A DNA stretch of 41,027 bases, taken from the NCBI GenBank assembly GCA_021845865.1, contig JAJZVC010000025.1:1-41027 (forward strand). The letters are read 5' to 3'. Below, piece by piece: positions 1 to 6,690 of this stretch (position 1 is the first letter of the stretch; each line of letters starts with the position of its first letter). The notes below the pieces were generated by a model. It saw nothing but the letters and a program-made list of their open reading frames with translations, had not been told where the DNA came from and did no database searches. The position numbers and the translations under genes were made by a program. Origin of the DNA: Pseudomonadota bacterium (GTDB taxonomy: Bacteria; Pseudomonadota; Gammaproteobacteria; Burkholderiales; UBA9220).

Positions 1-295
1 GACCGAGCCGGGCGATTCTTGCCGCATTATGAGGGAGCTTCAGCCCCAGGGAATTCTGGTAGATGTAGCTCACCATGCCGCTGCAATCCAGGCCGCTTTC
101 CGGATTGGCGCCGCCGAAACGGTAATCCACGCTGATGAGTCCGAACGCGTACATCACCACGTCGTTGCGCTTGGCGTTGTCCTGGTAGGCAACAGGGGAG
201 CGTTTCGCGGCATACGCGCCGCGCTGGGGCTCCATGGAGGAGCAGCCGGCGAGAAGGCTCAGCAGGATGGCGAGAAGGAAATAGCGGTGAGGCAT
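1..295 (-). CDS. NlpC/P60 family lipoprotein peptidase, 3' part missing
   Basis: About 98 codons are visible before the gene runs off the left edge. The protein starts with a lipoprotein signal ending in the lipobox LLAGC (Cys18), followed by a short linker. The beginning of an NlpC/P60 (C40) fold follows, with YRFGGANPESGLDCSGMV, where Cys71 is the expected nucleophile. Such enzymes cut the peptide stems of peptidoglycan, so this one should act in the periplasm anchored to a membrane. The catalytic His lies beyond the edge and cannot be checked. It is transcribed divergently from the FKBP gene across about 147 bp. The family call is firm; the exact substrate is unknown. Confidence 0.87.
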   Translation of the reverse strand, partial: MPHRYFLLAILLSLLAGCSSMEPQRGAYAAKRSPVAYQDNAKRNDVVMYAFGLISVDYRFGGANPESGLDCSGMVSYIYQNSLGLKLPHNAARIARLG

Positions 296-384
296 GTCGT
301 TCACGGATATTCAATCGGTTGTCTAACAAGTAGCATAAATCACATTCAAATGCAATTCTATTTCATTGTTTGATTGTATGAAAA

Positions 385-413
385 TTCATGCTTTATTGCT
401 TGCCGGGTATAAT
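385..413 (+). promoter_or_regulatory. Candidate sigma-70 promoter for the FKBP gene
   Basis: A perfect -10 TATAAT lies at 408-413. A poor -35 (TTCATG, 385-390) lies 17 bp upstream. It is in the AT-rich gap between divergent genes, 29 bp before the FKBP start codon. The -10 is convincing; the -35 is weak. Confidence 0.5.
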
Positions 414-442
414 GTCCCGACTATTTGACGAAGGAGTGAACC

Positions 443-787
443 ATGGCCGAAACGGTGCATGAAAGCGGACTGATTAGCGAAGACCTCAAGCTGGGAGACG
501 GACCCGCCGCGACGCGGGGAAAAATGGTGTCCGTCCATTACACCGGCTGGCTGTCCGATGGCTCGGAATTCGATTCCAGCCGCGATGGCAATGTTCCCTT
601 CGTTTTCCCTCTCGGGGCCGGCCACGTGATCCGCGGCTGGGACGAGGGCGTGCAAGGCATGATGGTGGGCGGCGTACGGCGCCTGACCATCCCGCCTCAA
701 CTCGGCTACGGCAGCTTTGGCGCCGGGGATGTGATTCCCCCCAACGCCACGCTGGTGTTCGAAGTGGAACTGCTGGAAATCCTCTAG
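443..787 (+). CDS. FKBP-type peptidyl-prolyl cis-trans isomerase
   Basis: This is a 114-residue single-domain FKBP without a signal peptide, so it should be a cytoplasmic prolyl isomerase or folding helper. Family landmarks appear in order: VSVHYTGWLSDGSEFDSS, FPLGAGHVIRGWDEGVQGM, LTIPPQLGYG and a closing VIPPNATLVFEVELL. The length matches the minimal FKBP12-like bacterial form; there is no SlyD-type metal tail and no dimerisation extension as in FkpA. The ATG is preceded by GAAGGAG at good spacing. A small secreted-protein gene follows within a few bases and is probably co-transcribed. Confidence 0.93.
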   Translation: MAETVHESGLISEDLKLGDGPAATRGKMVSVHYTGWLSDGSEFDSSRDGNVPFVFPLGAGHVIRGWDEGVQGMMVGGVRRLTIPPQLGYGSFGAGDVIPPNATLVFEVELLEIL

Positions 788-792
788 GCGTG

Positions 793-1155
793 ATGATGCG
801 GATTTTGACGGCCACCGTCGGCTTGCTGCTGGCGCTACCCGCCTCGGCGGCGGAACTGACCTCCTGCGACGCGGCTTTCGGCGAGTTGGTCCAGCGCAGC
901 GCCAACATGAGCGAATGCGAGATGAATCGCTTCATGTACGACCAGATTCCCGCGATTCTCGACCGTTGTACGCTGGAAGAGCGGCAGGTGCTGGAAGAAA
1001 GCCGTGAAGGGTTCGCGGAGGATATGAAGCGGCTCTGTCCCCCTCCCGCTGCGGCCGTTGCCGAGGAGCCGGCCAAGGAAACGCCGCCGGAGCCTGTGGA
1101 GCCGCCGGCGGCGAAAAAGATGCCGGACTTTCCCAAGGAACTGGAAGCGCCCTAG
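793..1155 (+). CDS. Small secreted protein of unknown function
   Basis: This is a roughly 120-residue protein I do not recognise. It begins with a clear Sec signal peptide ending ALPASA-A, then a helical, Cys-containing segment (TSCDAAFGELVQ, SECEMNRFMYDQIP, DRCTLEERQ, KRLCPP). The tail is rich in Pro, Glu and Ala and looks unstructured. Four cysteines in the mature part suggest disulfides in the periplasm. Possible starts are GTG 790, ATG 793 and ATG 796; I chose the first ATG. It follows the FKBP gene almost directly and is likely read with it. It converges on the protease gene, with 23 bp between the stop codons. Confidence 0.75.
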   Translation: MMRILTATVGLLLALPASAAELTSCDAAFGELVQRSANMSECEMNRFMYDQIPAILDRCTLEERQVLEESREGFAEDMKRLCPPPAAAVAEEPAKETPPEPVEPPAAKKMPDFPKELEAP

Positions 1156-1163
1156 GCGCTTCC
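1143..1163. terminator. Hairpin at convergent gene ends
   Basis: A perfect 9-bp inverted repeat, GGAAGCGCC/GGCGCTTCC with a 3-nt loop, sits on the stop codon of the small secreted protein and just before the end of the convergent protease gene. Neither side has a good T-run, so it is a terminator-like hairpin rather than a textbook terminator. It could serve both directions. Confidence 0.45.
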
Positions 1164-1178
1164 TTCCCGGGAGAGGTG

Positions 1179-2621
1179 TCACTCGATTTTCAGCGGCACG
1201 TAAAGGGCGTTGCCGTGACGCTTGACCAGCAGGGCGACGGTCTGTCCCTTGCCGTAGCCCTGCAGCAGTTTTTCGAACTGGGCCGCGCCGGTAACGGGGG
1301 CGTTGTTGAGCGCCAGGATGACGTCGCCCTGGACGATGCCCGCCCTGGCGGCGGCGCCTTGGGCATCGGCCACCAGCACGCCCTCTTTCACGCCCAGCTG
1401 TTTACGCTGCTCCGCGCTTAAATCGCGCAAAACCAGGCCCAGTTGGTTGCCGCCGCCGTTATCCGGGGAGGCCATTCTTTCCGTGGGCATCTCTCCCACC
1501 GTCATGGAAAGGTTGCGGGTTTTTCCCTTGCGCCACACCTGGACCGTGACCGTCGTTCCCGGCTTGGTGGCAGCCACCAGACGGGGCAGTTCGGTGGAAC
1601 TCTCGACGTTTTTGCCATCGTACTTGAGGATCACGTCGCCAACTTCCATGCCGCCCTTGTCCGCCGGCCCGCCTTTGTCCACGGAAGCGACCAGGGCGCC
1701 GGAGGCCTTGGCGAGGCCGAAGGAGTCGGCGAGGTCCTGGCTCACGTCCTGGATGCCGATGCCGAGGCGGCCTCGGCTCACCTTGCCGTGAGCCTTGAGC
1801 TGGTTGACCACGTCCATCGCCACGTCAATGGGGATGGCGAAGGAAAGCCCCATGTAACCGCCGGTGCGGCTGTAAATCTGGGAGTTTATCCCCACCACGG
1901 TACCCTTCATGTTGAACAGGGGGCCGCCGGAGTTGCCGGGATTGATGGCCACGTCGGTCTGGATGAAAGGCACGTAGTTCTCATCCGGCAGGGAGCGGCC
2001 AAGGGCGGACACAATGCCCGCGGTGACGCTGCTGTCGAAGCCGAAGGGAGAGCCGATGGCCACGACCCACTCTCCGGGCTGAAGGGAGGCGGGGTTGCCG
2101 ATGTCGACCTTGGGCAGGCCGGAGGCGGAGATTTTGATCAGCGCCACATCCGTGCGTTTGTCGCTGCCGATGACCTTGGCCTTGAAAGTCCGCTTGTCGG
2201 TCAATTTGACGGTGACTTCGTCGGCGCCGTCGATGACGTGGGCGTTGGTGAGGATATAGCCGTCTTCGCTGATGATGAAGCCGGAGCCCAGGGACTGGCT
2301 CTGGTAGGTTTGCGGGCTGCCCGGGGGCGGCATGAAACGGCGGAAGAACTCATAGAACGGATCGTCCGGACTCATGTCCGGCGGCATGGCGAAGGGAAAG
2401 CCGCGGCTGCGCAGGGTTTGGGTGGTGCTGATATTGACCACCGCCGGTCCTTCCCGTTTCACCAGCGTGGTGAAGTCGGGCAATTGAACCCCCGGGACGG
2501 CGGTTTGCGCAGGGGGCGTAGGCGAGGCGCTTTGGGCGTGATTGGCCGGGGAGCAGCCTAGCAACAGGGCCGGCAGAACGATGCCGGCAAGCAGACGTTT
2601 GAAAAAGACACGATCAGGCAT
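1179..2621 (-). CDS. Do-family (DegP/DegQ/MucD) serine endoprotease with lipobox
   Basis: This 480-residue HtrA protease degrades or holds misfolded envelope proteins. The catalytic triad is visible: His128 (LTNAHVIDGA), Asp158 (KRTDVALIKI) and Ser231 (NPGNSGGPLFN). Two PDZ domains follow, roughly residues 280-370 and 385-480. The start at 2621 is chosen because AAGGAG lies just upstream; a longer in-frame reading to 2693 lacks this. The N-terminus is unusual for the family: KRLLAGIVLPALLLGC is a lipobox with Cys23 and Ser at +2, predicting an outer-membrane lipoprotein instead of a soluble periplasmic protein. It lies downstream of a chemoreceptor gene on the same strand but is separated from it by a likely terminator. 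Confidence 0.93.
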   Translation of the reverse strand: MPDRVFFKRLLAGIVLPALLLGCSPANHAQSASPTPPAQTAVPGVQLPDFTTLVKREGPAVVNISTTQTLRSRGFPFAMPPDMSPDDPFYEFFRRFMPPPGSPQTYQSQSLGSGFIISEDGYILTNAHVIDGADEVTVKLTDKRTFKAKVIGSDKRTDVALIKISASGLPKVDIGNPASLQPGEWVVAIGSPFGFDSSVTAGIVSALGRSLPDENYVPFIQTDVAINPGNSGGPLFNMKGTVVGINSQIYSRTGGYMGLSFAIPIDVAMDVVNQLKAHGKVSRGRLGIGIQDVSQDLADSFGLAKASGALVASVDKGGPADKGGMEVGDVILKYDGKNVESSTELPRLVAATKPGTTVTVQVWRKGKTRNLSMTVGEMPTERMASPDNGGGNQLGLVLRDLSAEQRKQLGVKEGVLVADAQGAAARAGIVQGDVILALNNAPVTGAAQFEKLLQGYGKGQTVALLVKRHGNALYVPLKIE

Positions 2622-2674
2622 GTTTTCTCCTTGCATTGTGGTCCGGACGTGACGGATAAGTGACAACGCAGGGA

Positions 2675-2701
2675 GGAAAAAGGTTTCCCGCAATTTGCGG
2701 G
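2675..2701 (-). terminator. Rho-independent terminator after the short chemoreceptor
   Basis: On the minus strand CCCGCAA-A-TTGCGGG forms a perfect 7-bp stem (2687-2701), followed by AAACCTTTTT. It lies 6 bp after the chemoreceptor stop codon and before the protease start, so it should separate the two transcripts. Confidence 0.75.
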
Positions 2702-2707
2702 AGGCGG

Positions 2708-3889
2708 TTACTTCAGCTTGAAGGCGTTGACGGTGCTGTCCAGGCTGCCGGCCAGGGTGGTGAGGTGTTCGGCGTTGGCGGTGCCTTCCTGGGTGTTGGC
2801 CAGGGTGCTGTCGATCAGCTCGCCGATTTCCTGCAGGTTGCGGCGGATGGTACGGGTGCTTTCGTTCTGCTGGGTGGTGGCGTCGGCGATTTCCTGCACC
2901 ATGCCGGTGACGTGCTCGGCGCTTTCCATGATGAGGGATAGGGAACGTCCGGCTTCCCGGGCATTATCCACTCCCTGCCGGACTTCTTCGGTGCCGGTTT
3001 CCATGACCTTCACCGCCTGCACGGTCTGCTGCTGAATGGATTCGATCATGGCGGAAATTTCGGCGGTGGCGCTGCTGGTTTTTTCGGCCAGTTTGCGTAC
3101 TTCGTCGGCGACGACGGCGAAGCCGCGGCCCTGTTCCCCCGCACGGGCCGCTTCGATGGCGGCGTTGAGGGCAAGCAGGTTGGTCTGGCCGGCGATTTCG
3201 CCGATGACCGCCACGATGGCGCCGATCTGGTCCGAGTTCTGGCCTAGGGTTTCCACGGCCTGGGCGGCCTCGCTCACCACGCCGCTGATCTTGTCGATGC
3301 CGGCGACGGTGCGGGCCACCACCTCGCCGCCTGCCCGGGCATGGGAGGCGGCCTCGCTGGCTTTCTCGGCGGCTTCGATGGATTTGGCGGTAATCTGCTC
3401 GACGGTATTGGCCAGCAGGTCGATGGATTGGTTGATTTCTCCCGCGCGCTGGGTCTGCTCGTGAAGATTGGCCGAAATGCCGGTCATGAAGCGGTGAATG
3501 TTGTCGCTATCCTGCCGCACGCTGCCGCTGAGGGTGACGGTCTGGCCGATCAGGTCCCGCAGGTTCTGGGTCATGTTGTTGAAGCTGTTGACGATTTCGC
3601 CGACAGTGTCCGCGCTGCGCATGGAACAGGTGAATGTGAGGTCCTTGTTGGAAATGGCGTTGGCCACTTCCGAGATGCGGCGCAGTTTTTTCAGGAGGAT
3701 GGCGTTGAGCAGGAGGTAGTTCACCACGCCGATCATCAGTCCGGCGACCACGCAGCCGACGACGAACCACGGCAGCATCCCCGGTTTCCAGTTGACGAAG
3801 ATGTTGGCGTAGAAGGGGAAAATCAAGGCCACGCCGAGGCCGAAGCCCAGGAAGGAAATCAACAGGGTACGCAGGATGCTGGTTTGCAT
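2708..3889 (-). CDS. Methyl-accepting chemotaxis protein without a large sensor domain
   Basis: This 393-residue membrane chemoreceptor has two hydrophobic segments (about residues 5-30 and 38-62) separated by only a few residues. It therefore lacks the usual periplasmic ligand-binding domain. A HAMP-like region follows ([16 protein letters not shown]), then the cytoplasmic signalling coiled coil with the hairpin-tip signature [20 protein letters not shown] at about residue 250. With no sensor domain it may respond to membrane state or internal signals, or act by mixing with other receptors; this is inference. I chose ATG 3889 over an upstream TTG at 3916 because ACAGG precedes it and TTG is rare. 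The gene has its own candidate promoter and terminator. Confidence 0.92.
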   Translation of the reverse strand: MQTSILRTLLISFLGFGLGVALIFPFYANIFVNWKPGMLPWFVVGCVVAGLMIGVVNYLLLNAILLKKLRRISEVANAISNKDLTFTCSMRSADTVGEIVNSFNNMTQNLRDLIGQTVTLSGSVRQDSDNIHRFMTGISANLHEQTQRAGEINQSIDLLANTVEQITAKSIEAAEKASEAASHARAGGEVVARTVAGIDKISGVVSEAAQAVETLGQNSDQIGAIVAVIGEIAGQTNLLALNAAIEAARAGEQGRGFAVVADEVRKLAEKTSSATAEISAMIESIQQQTVQAVKVMETGTEEVRQGVDNAREAGRSLSLIMESAEHVTGMVQEIADATTQQNESTRTIRRNLQEIGELIDSTLANTQEGTANAEHLTTLAGSLDSTVNAFKLK

Positions 3890-3942
3890 GGATTGCCTGT
3901 AAATTAATTGATTCAAATCATTTCATTTTTATTGCTTTGACA

Positions 3943-3970
3943 AGTATATCAGACTGAATAACTTGGTCTA
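3943..3970 (-). promoter_or_regulatory. Candidate promoter for the short chemoreceptor
   Basis: On the minus strand TAGACC (3965-3970) and TATACT (3943-3948) are separated by 16 bp in an AT-rich stretch. The -10 matches 5 of 6 consensus positions and the -35 matches 4 of 6. The -35 overlaps the last codon of the upstream DUF3025 gene. Confidence 0.45.
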
Positions 3971-4798
3971 ATGAGGATTTTTCCTTACGGGCGCGGGGCA
4001 GAAGTAAGCGTCGTTGTCGTAAAAGGCCTCGTCGCGGTTCCCGGGCCACCAGCCGGGAACGCCAAGAAAGGGCAAGGGTGTGAGCAGGCCTGGGTCGAGA
4101 AGGGCGCCAGGACGGGCGAGGCGCTCGGCGGTGGCCTGATCCAGGGCCGCCAGTTGCTCGCCGAGCGGAGCGTCCAGAAAGCCTGTTTCCACGGGCAGGA
4201 GGAGAGCCTTGGCGGTAATGCCGAGATGGGGAAAGAGGGCCTTTTCGTACAGGGAGTGGCCGAAAAGATAAAACCCCATGTGCCCGGCGACCTCCTGGCG
4301 GCGCCGCCAGAACAATTCCTTCCAGCGGAAGTTCCGGACCAATTCCGCCAGACCATGGTCGTCGGTTGCCACCATGATGCCGCTTTCATCGAAGAGCGTC
4401 AGGATGTCCCGGGGACGGGAGCGTTGTCCGTCACGTTCGTCGAGAGCGGCTTCGTAGTGGAGCCGGTTGATTTCGGCCTTGGCCTGGGGAAAGGCCAGCC
4501 ATGCCAAGGCATTGAACAGGTCGTGCCAATTGTCGGCCCGGGTCTGAATTTCGCCAGTCCGGTAAATGCGCGGTTCGTATTTGTCCTCGAAGCGCCGGGC
4601 CCGGGGTCCTTGGGGAACAAAGCGCAAGGGCTTGCCGCTGGCGGTGCGTAGCGCCAGCCCGTCCGCCCGGCGCTGCAGTTCCTCACGGCTCGGCCAGCGG
4701 GAGGAAGGCAGGCCCTCGCCAACGAGGCGCAACGGTGCCATGATGGGAGAGGCGTCGAGGTAGTCGGGCAGGAAAATCTGGGGCTTGCAGCGCGGCAT
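3968..4798 (-). CDS. DUF3025 domain protein
   Basis: This roughly 276-residue soluble protein matches the DUF3025 family, which is common in Beta- and Gammaproteobacteria and has no established function. The family core is visible: NWHDLFNALAWLAFPQAKAEINRLHYEA, then a charged stretch and DILTLFDESGIMVA, with a C-terminal GVPGWWPGNRDEAFYDND. There is no signal peptide or membrane segment. The start is uncertain: ATG 4798 gives a family-like N-terminus, while ATG 4834 would add 12 residues, and neither has a clear ribosome site. The gene is transcribed away from the acidic-protein gene at 4902. Confidence 0.8.
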   Translation of the reverse strand: MPRCKPQIFLPDYLDASPIMAPLRLVGEGLPSSRWPSREELQRRADGLALRTASGKPLRFVPQGPRARRFEDKYEPRIYRTGEIQTRADNWHDLFNALAWLAFPQAKAEINRLHYEAALDERDGQRSRPRDILTLFDESGIMVATDDHGLAELVRNFRWKELFWRRRQEVAGHMGFYLFGHSLYEKALFPHLGITAKALLLPVETGFLDAPLGEQLAALDQATAERLARPGALLDPGLLTPLPFLGVPGWWPGNRDEAFYDNDAYFCPAPVRKNPH

Positions 4799-4901
4799 GG
4801 CGATATTATCGCCCGACCTCTGGCAAAAGGACATTCATCGTGGTAGAACTGTAAACAAACGGGCCTGAACGGGCCGCCGCACTAGGAAGGAGGGTAAGAC
4901 C

Positions 4902-5174
4902 ATGACGATTATCCCTGAAACTCCTGCAAACTATGACGAGGCCCGGGTTATCGAGAGACCGGACGGTTTCTTCTGGCAGGACAAGGTGACTGGGGAAACC
5001 TACGGACCTTTCACGACCTTGCTGGATGCCGTGCAGGATATGCAGTACAACGAGGAGACGGACTACGAGCCGGGCGAAACCCTGGAGGAGGCGGAAGCCG
5101 AACTGGGCATCGCCGATTGGATTGACCCGGACACCGGGCTCCCCGGCGAGGAAAGCCACCGCCTCGAAAACTGA
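4902..5174 (+). CDS. Small acidic protein of unknown function
   Basis: This is a 90-residue, strongly acidic protein I cannot name. It is preceded by a very strong ribosome site (AGGAAGGAGG), which argues for real and probably high expression. An N-terminal part with FFWQDKVTGETYGPFTTLLDAVQDMQ looks like a small folded unit. The tail is almost all Glu and Asp (ETLEEAEAELG, DWIDPDTGLPGEE). It has no cysteines, signal peptide or membrane segment. It stands alone between divergent and convergent neighbours, so context gives no function. Confidence 0.75.
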   Translation: MTIIPETPANYDEARVIERPDGFFWQDKVTGETYGPFTTLLDAVQDMQYNEETDYEPGETLEEAEAELGIADWIDPDTGLPGEESHRLEN

Positions 5175-5326
5175 GCCGTTTCGCCGAGAGGGCGGCGAGG
5201 GCATCGGCACCTGTCCCCGCGCCTTCGCGCTTCGTGCGCCGACCGGCTTGCGGCAGTGGCCACAGCGCCTGCAGGCGTGCGGCGGAAACGGGGCGGCGTT
5301 CTGAGCGAGAAATTCCTACCGAGGTG

Positions 5327-5345
5327 AGGGCGCGCGCAGCGCCCT
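5327..5345. terminator. Hairpin between convergent small genes
   Basis: A 7-bp stem, AGGGCGC/GCGCCCT with a 5-nt loop, lies just past the minus-strand gene ending at 5348. On the plus side it is followed by a T-rich stretch (TTCTTTCTTCC), so it could terminate the acidic-protein transcript. There is no uninterrupted T-run, so the call is tentative. Confidence 0.35.
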
Positions 5346-5347
5346 GC

Positions 5348-5950
5348 TCATTCTTTCTTCCCCAGCCCCTGATTGCCGATCAGCGCATCCAGTTCGCTTT
5401 GGGAGATTTCCTGCACATCGATCCCTTCCTTCGCCAAACGGTGGATGTCGTAATCTTCCAGATGATGTTCTGGGGACGTGTGCGTTTCCTGGACCGTGTC
5501 CGCCGCGGCAGCCTTGGCCTTTGCCGTCGCCACGGGCTGCGGAGGAGGGAGGGGCGCGGCATAGTCTTCGTAGGCGGACTGCTCCATGGCAGGTTCCTCG
5601 GCGCTCTCCATTTGAAAGCGCCAATACACCGCGCCGATTTCCAGTCCTGTCTTTTCCTCCACGTATTGGCGGATGCGGATTTCGATCAGGTTGGAAAAAC
5701 GCAGATTCTTATGGGCCTCCGCCTGGACATGAACAATGGGGCGCTGTTCGTGAAGGGTGGTGAAAACCTTGAATTTTCCGATTTCGCGGTTTTCCAGGAA
5801 TTCATGGACGCACCGGTCGATGAGTTCGATATGGCGGGGGTCCGAGGGGGCAACGGTTTTTTTCTTGCCGAAGGAAAAAAGGGAGGCGGCAAAAGCGGCG
5901 GGCGCCGCCAAATCGCCCGGGTTCAGAAGGCTATGGAAGTCGAGCGCCAT
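5348..5950 (-). CDS. Protein of unknown function, downstream partner of the 99-residue gene
   Basis: This 200-residue soluble protein is not recognised. The N-terminal half (about residues 40-115) looks folded, with DPRHIELIDRCVHEFLENREIGKFKVFTTL and later RIRQYVEEKTGLEIGAVYWRFQ. The middle is a low-complexity Pro/Ala linker (APLPPPQPVATAKAKAAA). The C-terminus is a short charged helix with YDIHRLAKEGIDVQEISQSELDALIG. There is no signal peptide. It starts 7 bp after the preceding minus-strand gene, so the two are almost certainly co-expressed. The ISQSELDALIG ending resembles short docking peptides such as those of flagellar switch proteins, but that is only a resemblance. Confidence 0.7.
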   Translation of the reverse strand: MALDFHSLLNPGDLAAPAAFAASLFSFGKKKTVAPSDPRHIELIDRCVHEFLENREIGKFKVFTTLHEQRPIVHVQAEAHKNLRFSNLIEIRIRQYVEEKTGLEIGAVYWRFQMESAEEPAMEQSAYEDYAAPLPPPQPVATAKAKAAAADTVQETHTSPEHHLEDYDIHRLAKEGIDVQEISQSELDALIGNQGLGKKE

Positions 5951-5957
5951 GACAGGC

Positions 5958-6257
5958 CTATTGGGGGTCTGGTTCGCCTTTGGGTGCGTGCAGGCTGCCC
6001 CGCTTGAGCGGAATGACCTTGGCGGCTTGGGGTTCGTCGGAGAAATGGGGGCGGGCGGCGCTCAAGCCGGCTTCCTGGGCCAATTCGGCTTCACGCGTGG
6101 AAATCAGCGCGAAACAGTTGCGGATGTCGTCGATGGTTTGCTCGGAGAGGGGGTGCAGCATTCCAGGCTTGGGCGTGGTGTCCTTGACGATGTTGGCCAG
6201 CACCTTGCGCATGACGCGCAGGATGCGTTGTTCTTTGTTGAGGGAATCGTCCATCAT
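5958..6257 (-). CDS. Small conserved protein, unknown function
   Basis: This 99-residue protein has a helical core, EQRILRVMRKVLANIVKDTTPKPGMLHPLSEQTIDDIRNCFALISTREAELAQ. I recall similar short betaproteobacterial proteins being annotated as segregation and condensation protein A. It lacks the length and kleisin features of ScpA, so that label should not be trusted. There is no signal peptide. The start ATG ATG is preceded by GAGGA at close spacing. It lies 7 bp upstream of the 200-residue gene, with which it forms an operon, and 160 bp beyond copZ on the same strand. Confidence 0.7.
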   Translation of the reverse strand: MMDDSLNKEQRILRVMRKVLANIVKDTTPKPGMLHPLSEQTIDDIRNCFALISTREAELAQEAGLSAARPHFSDEPQAAKVIPLKRGSLHAPKGEPDPQ

Positions 6258-6371
6258 TTTCCTCGTGTGTGGTGAGAGCGCCGCCTGGGCGGGAGTTCGC
6301 CAAGTCTAGAGCATTTGTTTCAGCGTGCCAACACGCCCTTTGGCGGCGGGCGCGGGCGGAAGGCCCTCCAA

Positions 6372-6393
6372 CCCGCCCCGTCGCCAGGGCGGG
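6372..6393 (-). terminator. GC-rich hairpin after copZ
   Basis: CCCGCCC and GGGCGGG form a 7-bp stem with an 8-nt loop, 25 bp beyond the copZ stop codon. There is no T-run, so it may stabilise the copZ message or act as a weak terminator. Confidence 0.35.
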
Positions 6394-6417
6394 GTCGGCC
6401 ACGGTGAACAGGGAGGG

Positions 6418-6627
6418 TTAGGGGACCACCTCGAATCCCGCTTCGCGAATGGCGGCCTTGAGCAGTTCCACGTTGGCCTGGTGGGGATCGTAATTGAGGG
6501 AAACATGCCCCTTTTCCAGGGAGACATTGATGCTGTTCACGCCCGGGATGGCTTCCAGCACCTTGGTGACGCCGCTCACGCAGCCCTGGCAGGTCATGCC
6601 TTGCACGTTCAGGTCGAGCTTCTCCAT
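6418..6627 (-). CDS. copZ: Copper chaperone (heavy-metal-associated domain)
   Basis: This is a 69-residue single HMA domain with the metal-binding motif GMTCQGCVSGV near the N-terminus; the two cysteines bind Cu(I). The ending AAIREAGFEVV is typical of the fold. It is cytoplasmic and expected to carry Cu(I) to the ATPase encoded 63 bp upstream on the same strand. The motif reads CQGC, whereas the ATPase domains have CAAC. The size fits the CopZ/Atx1-like group. Start ATG 6627 is preceded by AAGGAG, a good ribosome site. Confidence 0.92.
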   Translation of the reverse strand: MEKLDLNVQGMTCQGCVSGVTKVLEAIPGVNSINVSLEKGHVSLNYDPHQANVELLKAAIREAGFEVVP

Positions 6628-6690
6628 CGCATTCTCCTTGTGTCAGCCGATTGTTTTAGCCCGTGTGGGGCCCTTTGAGCCTAGCATGGC

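Noticed and set aside
5266-5277. 12-bp palindrome CGCCTGCAGGCG as an operator
   Set aside because: It is not near any promoter and is an expected chance palindrome in GC-rich DNA.
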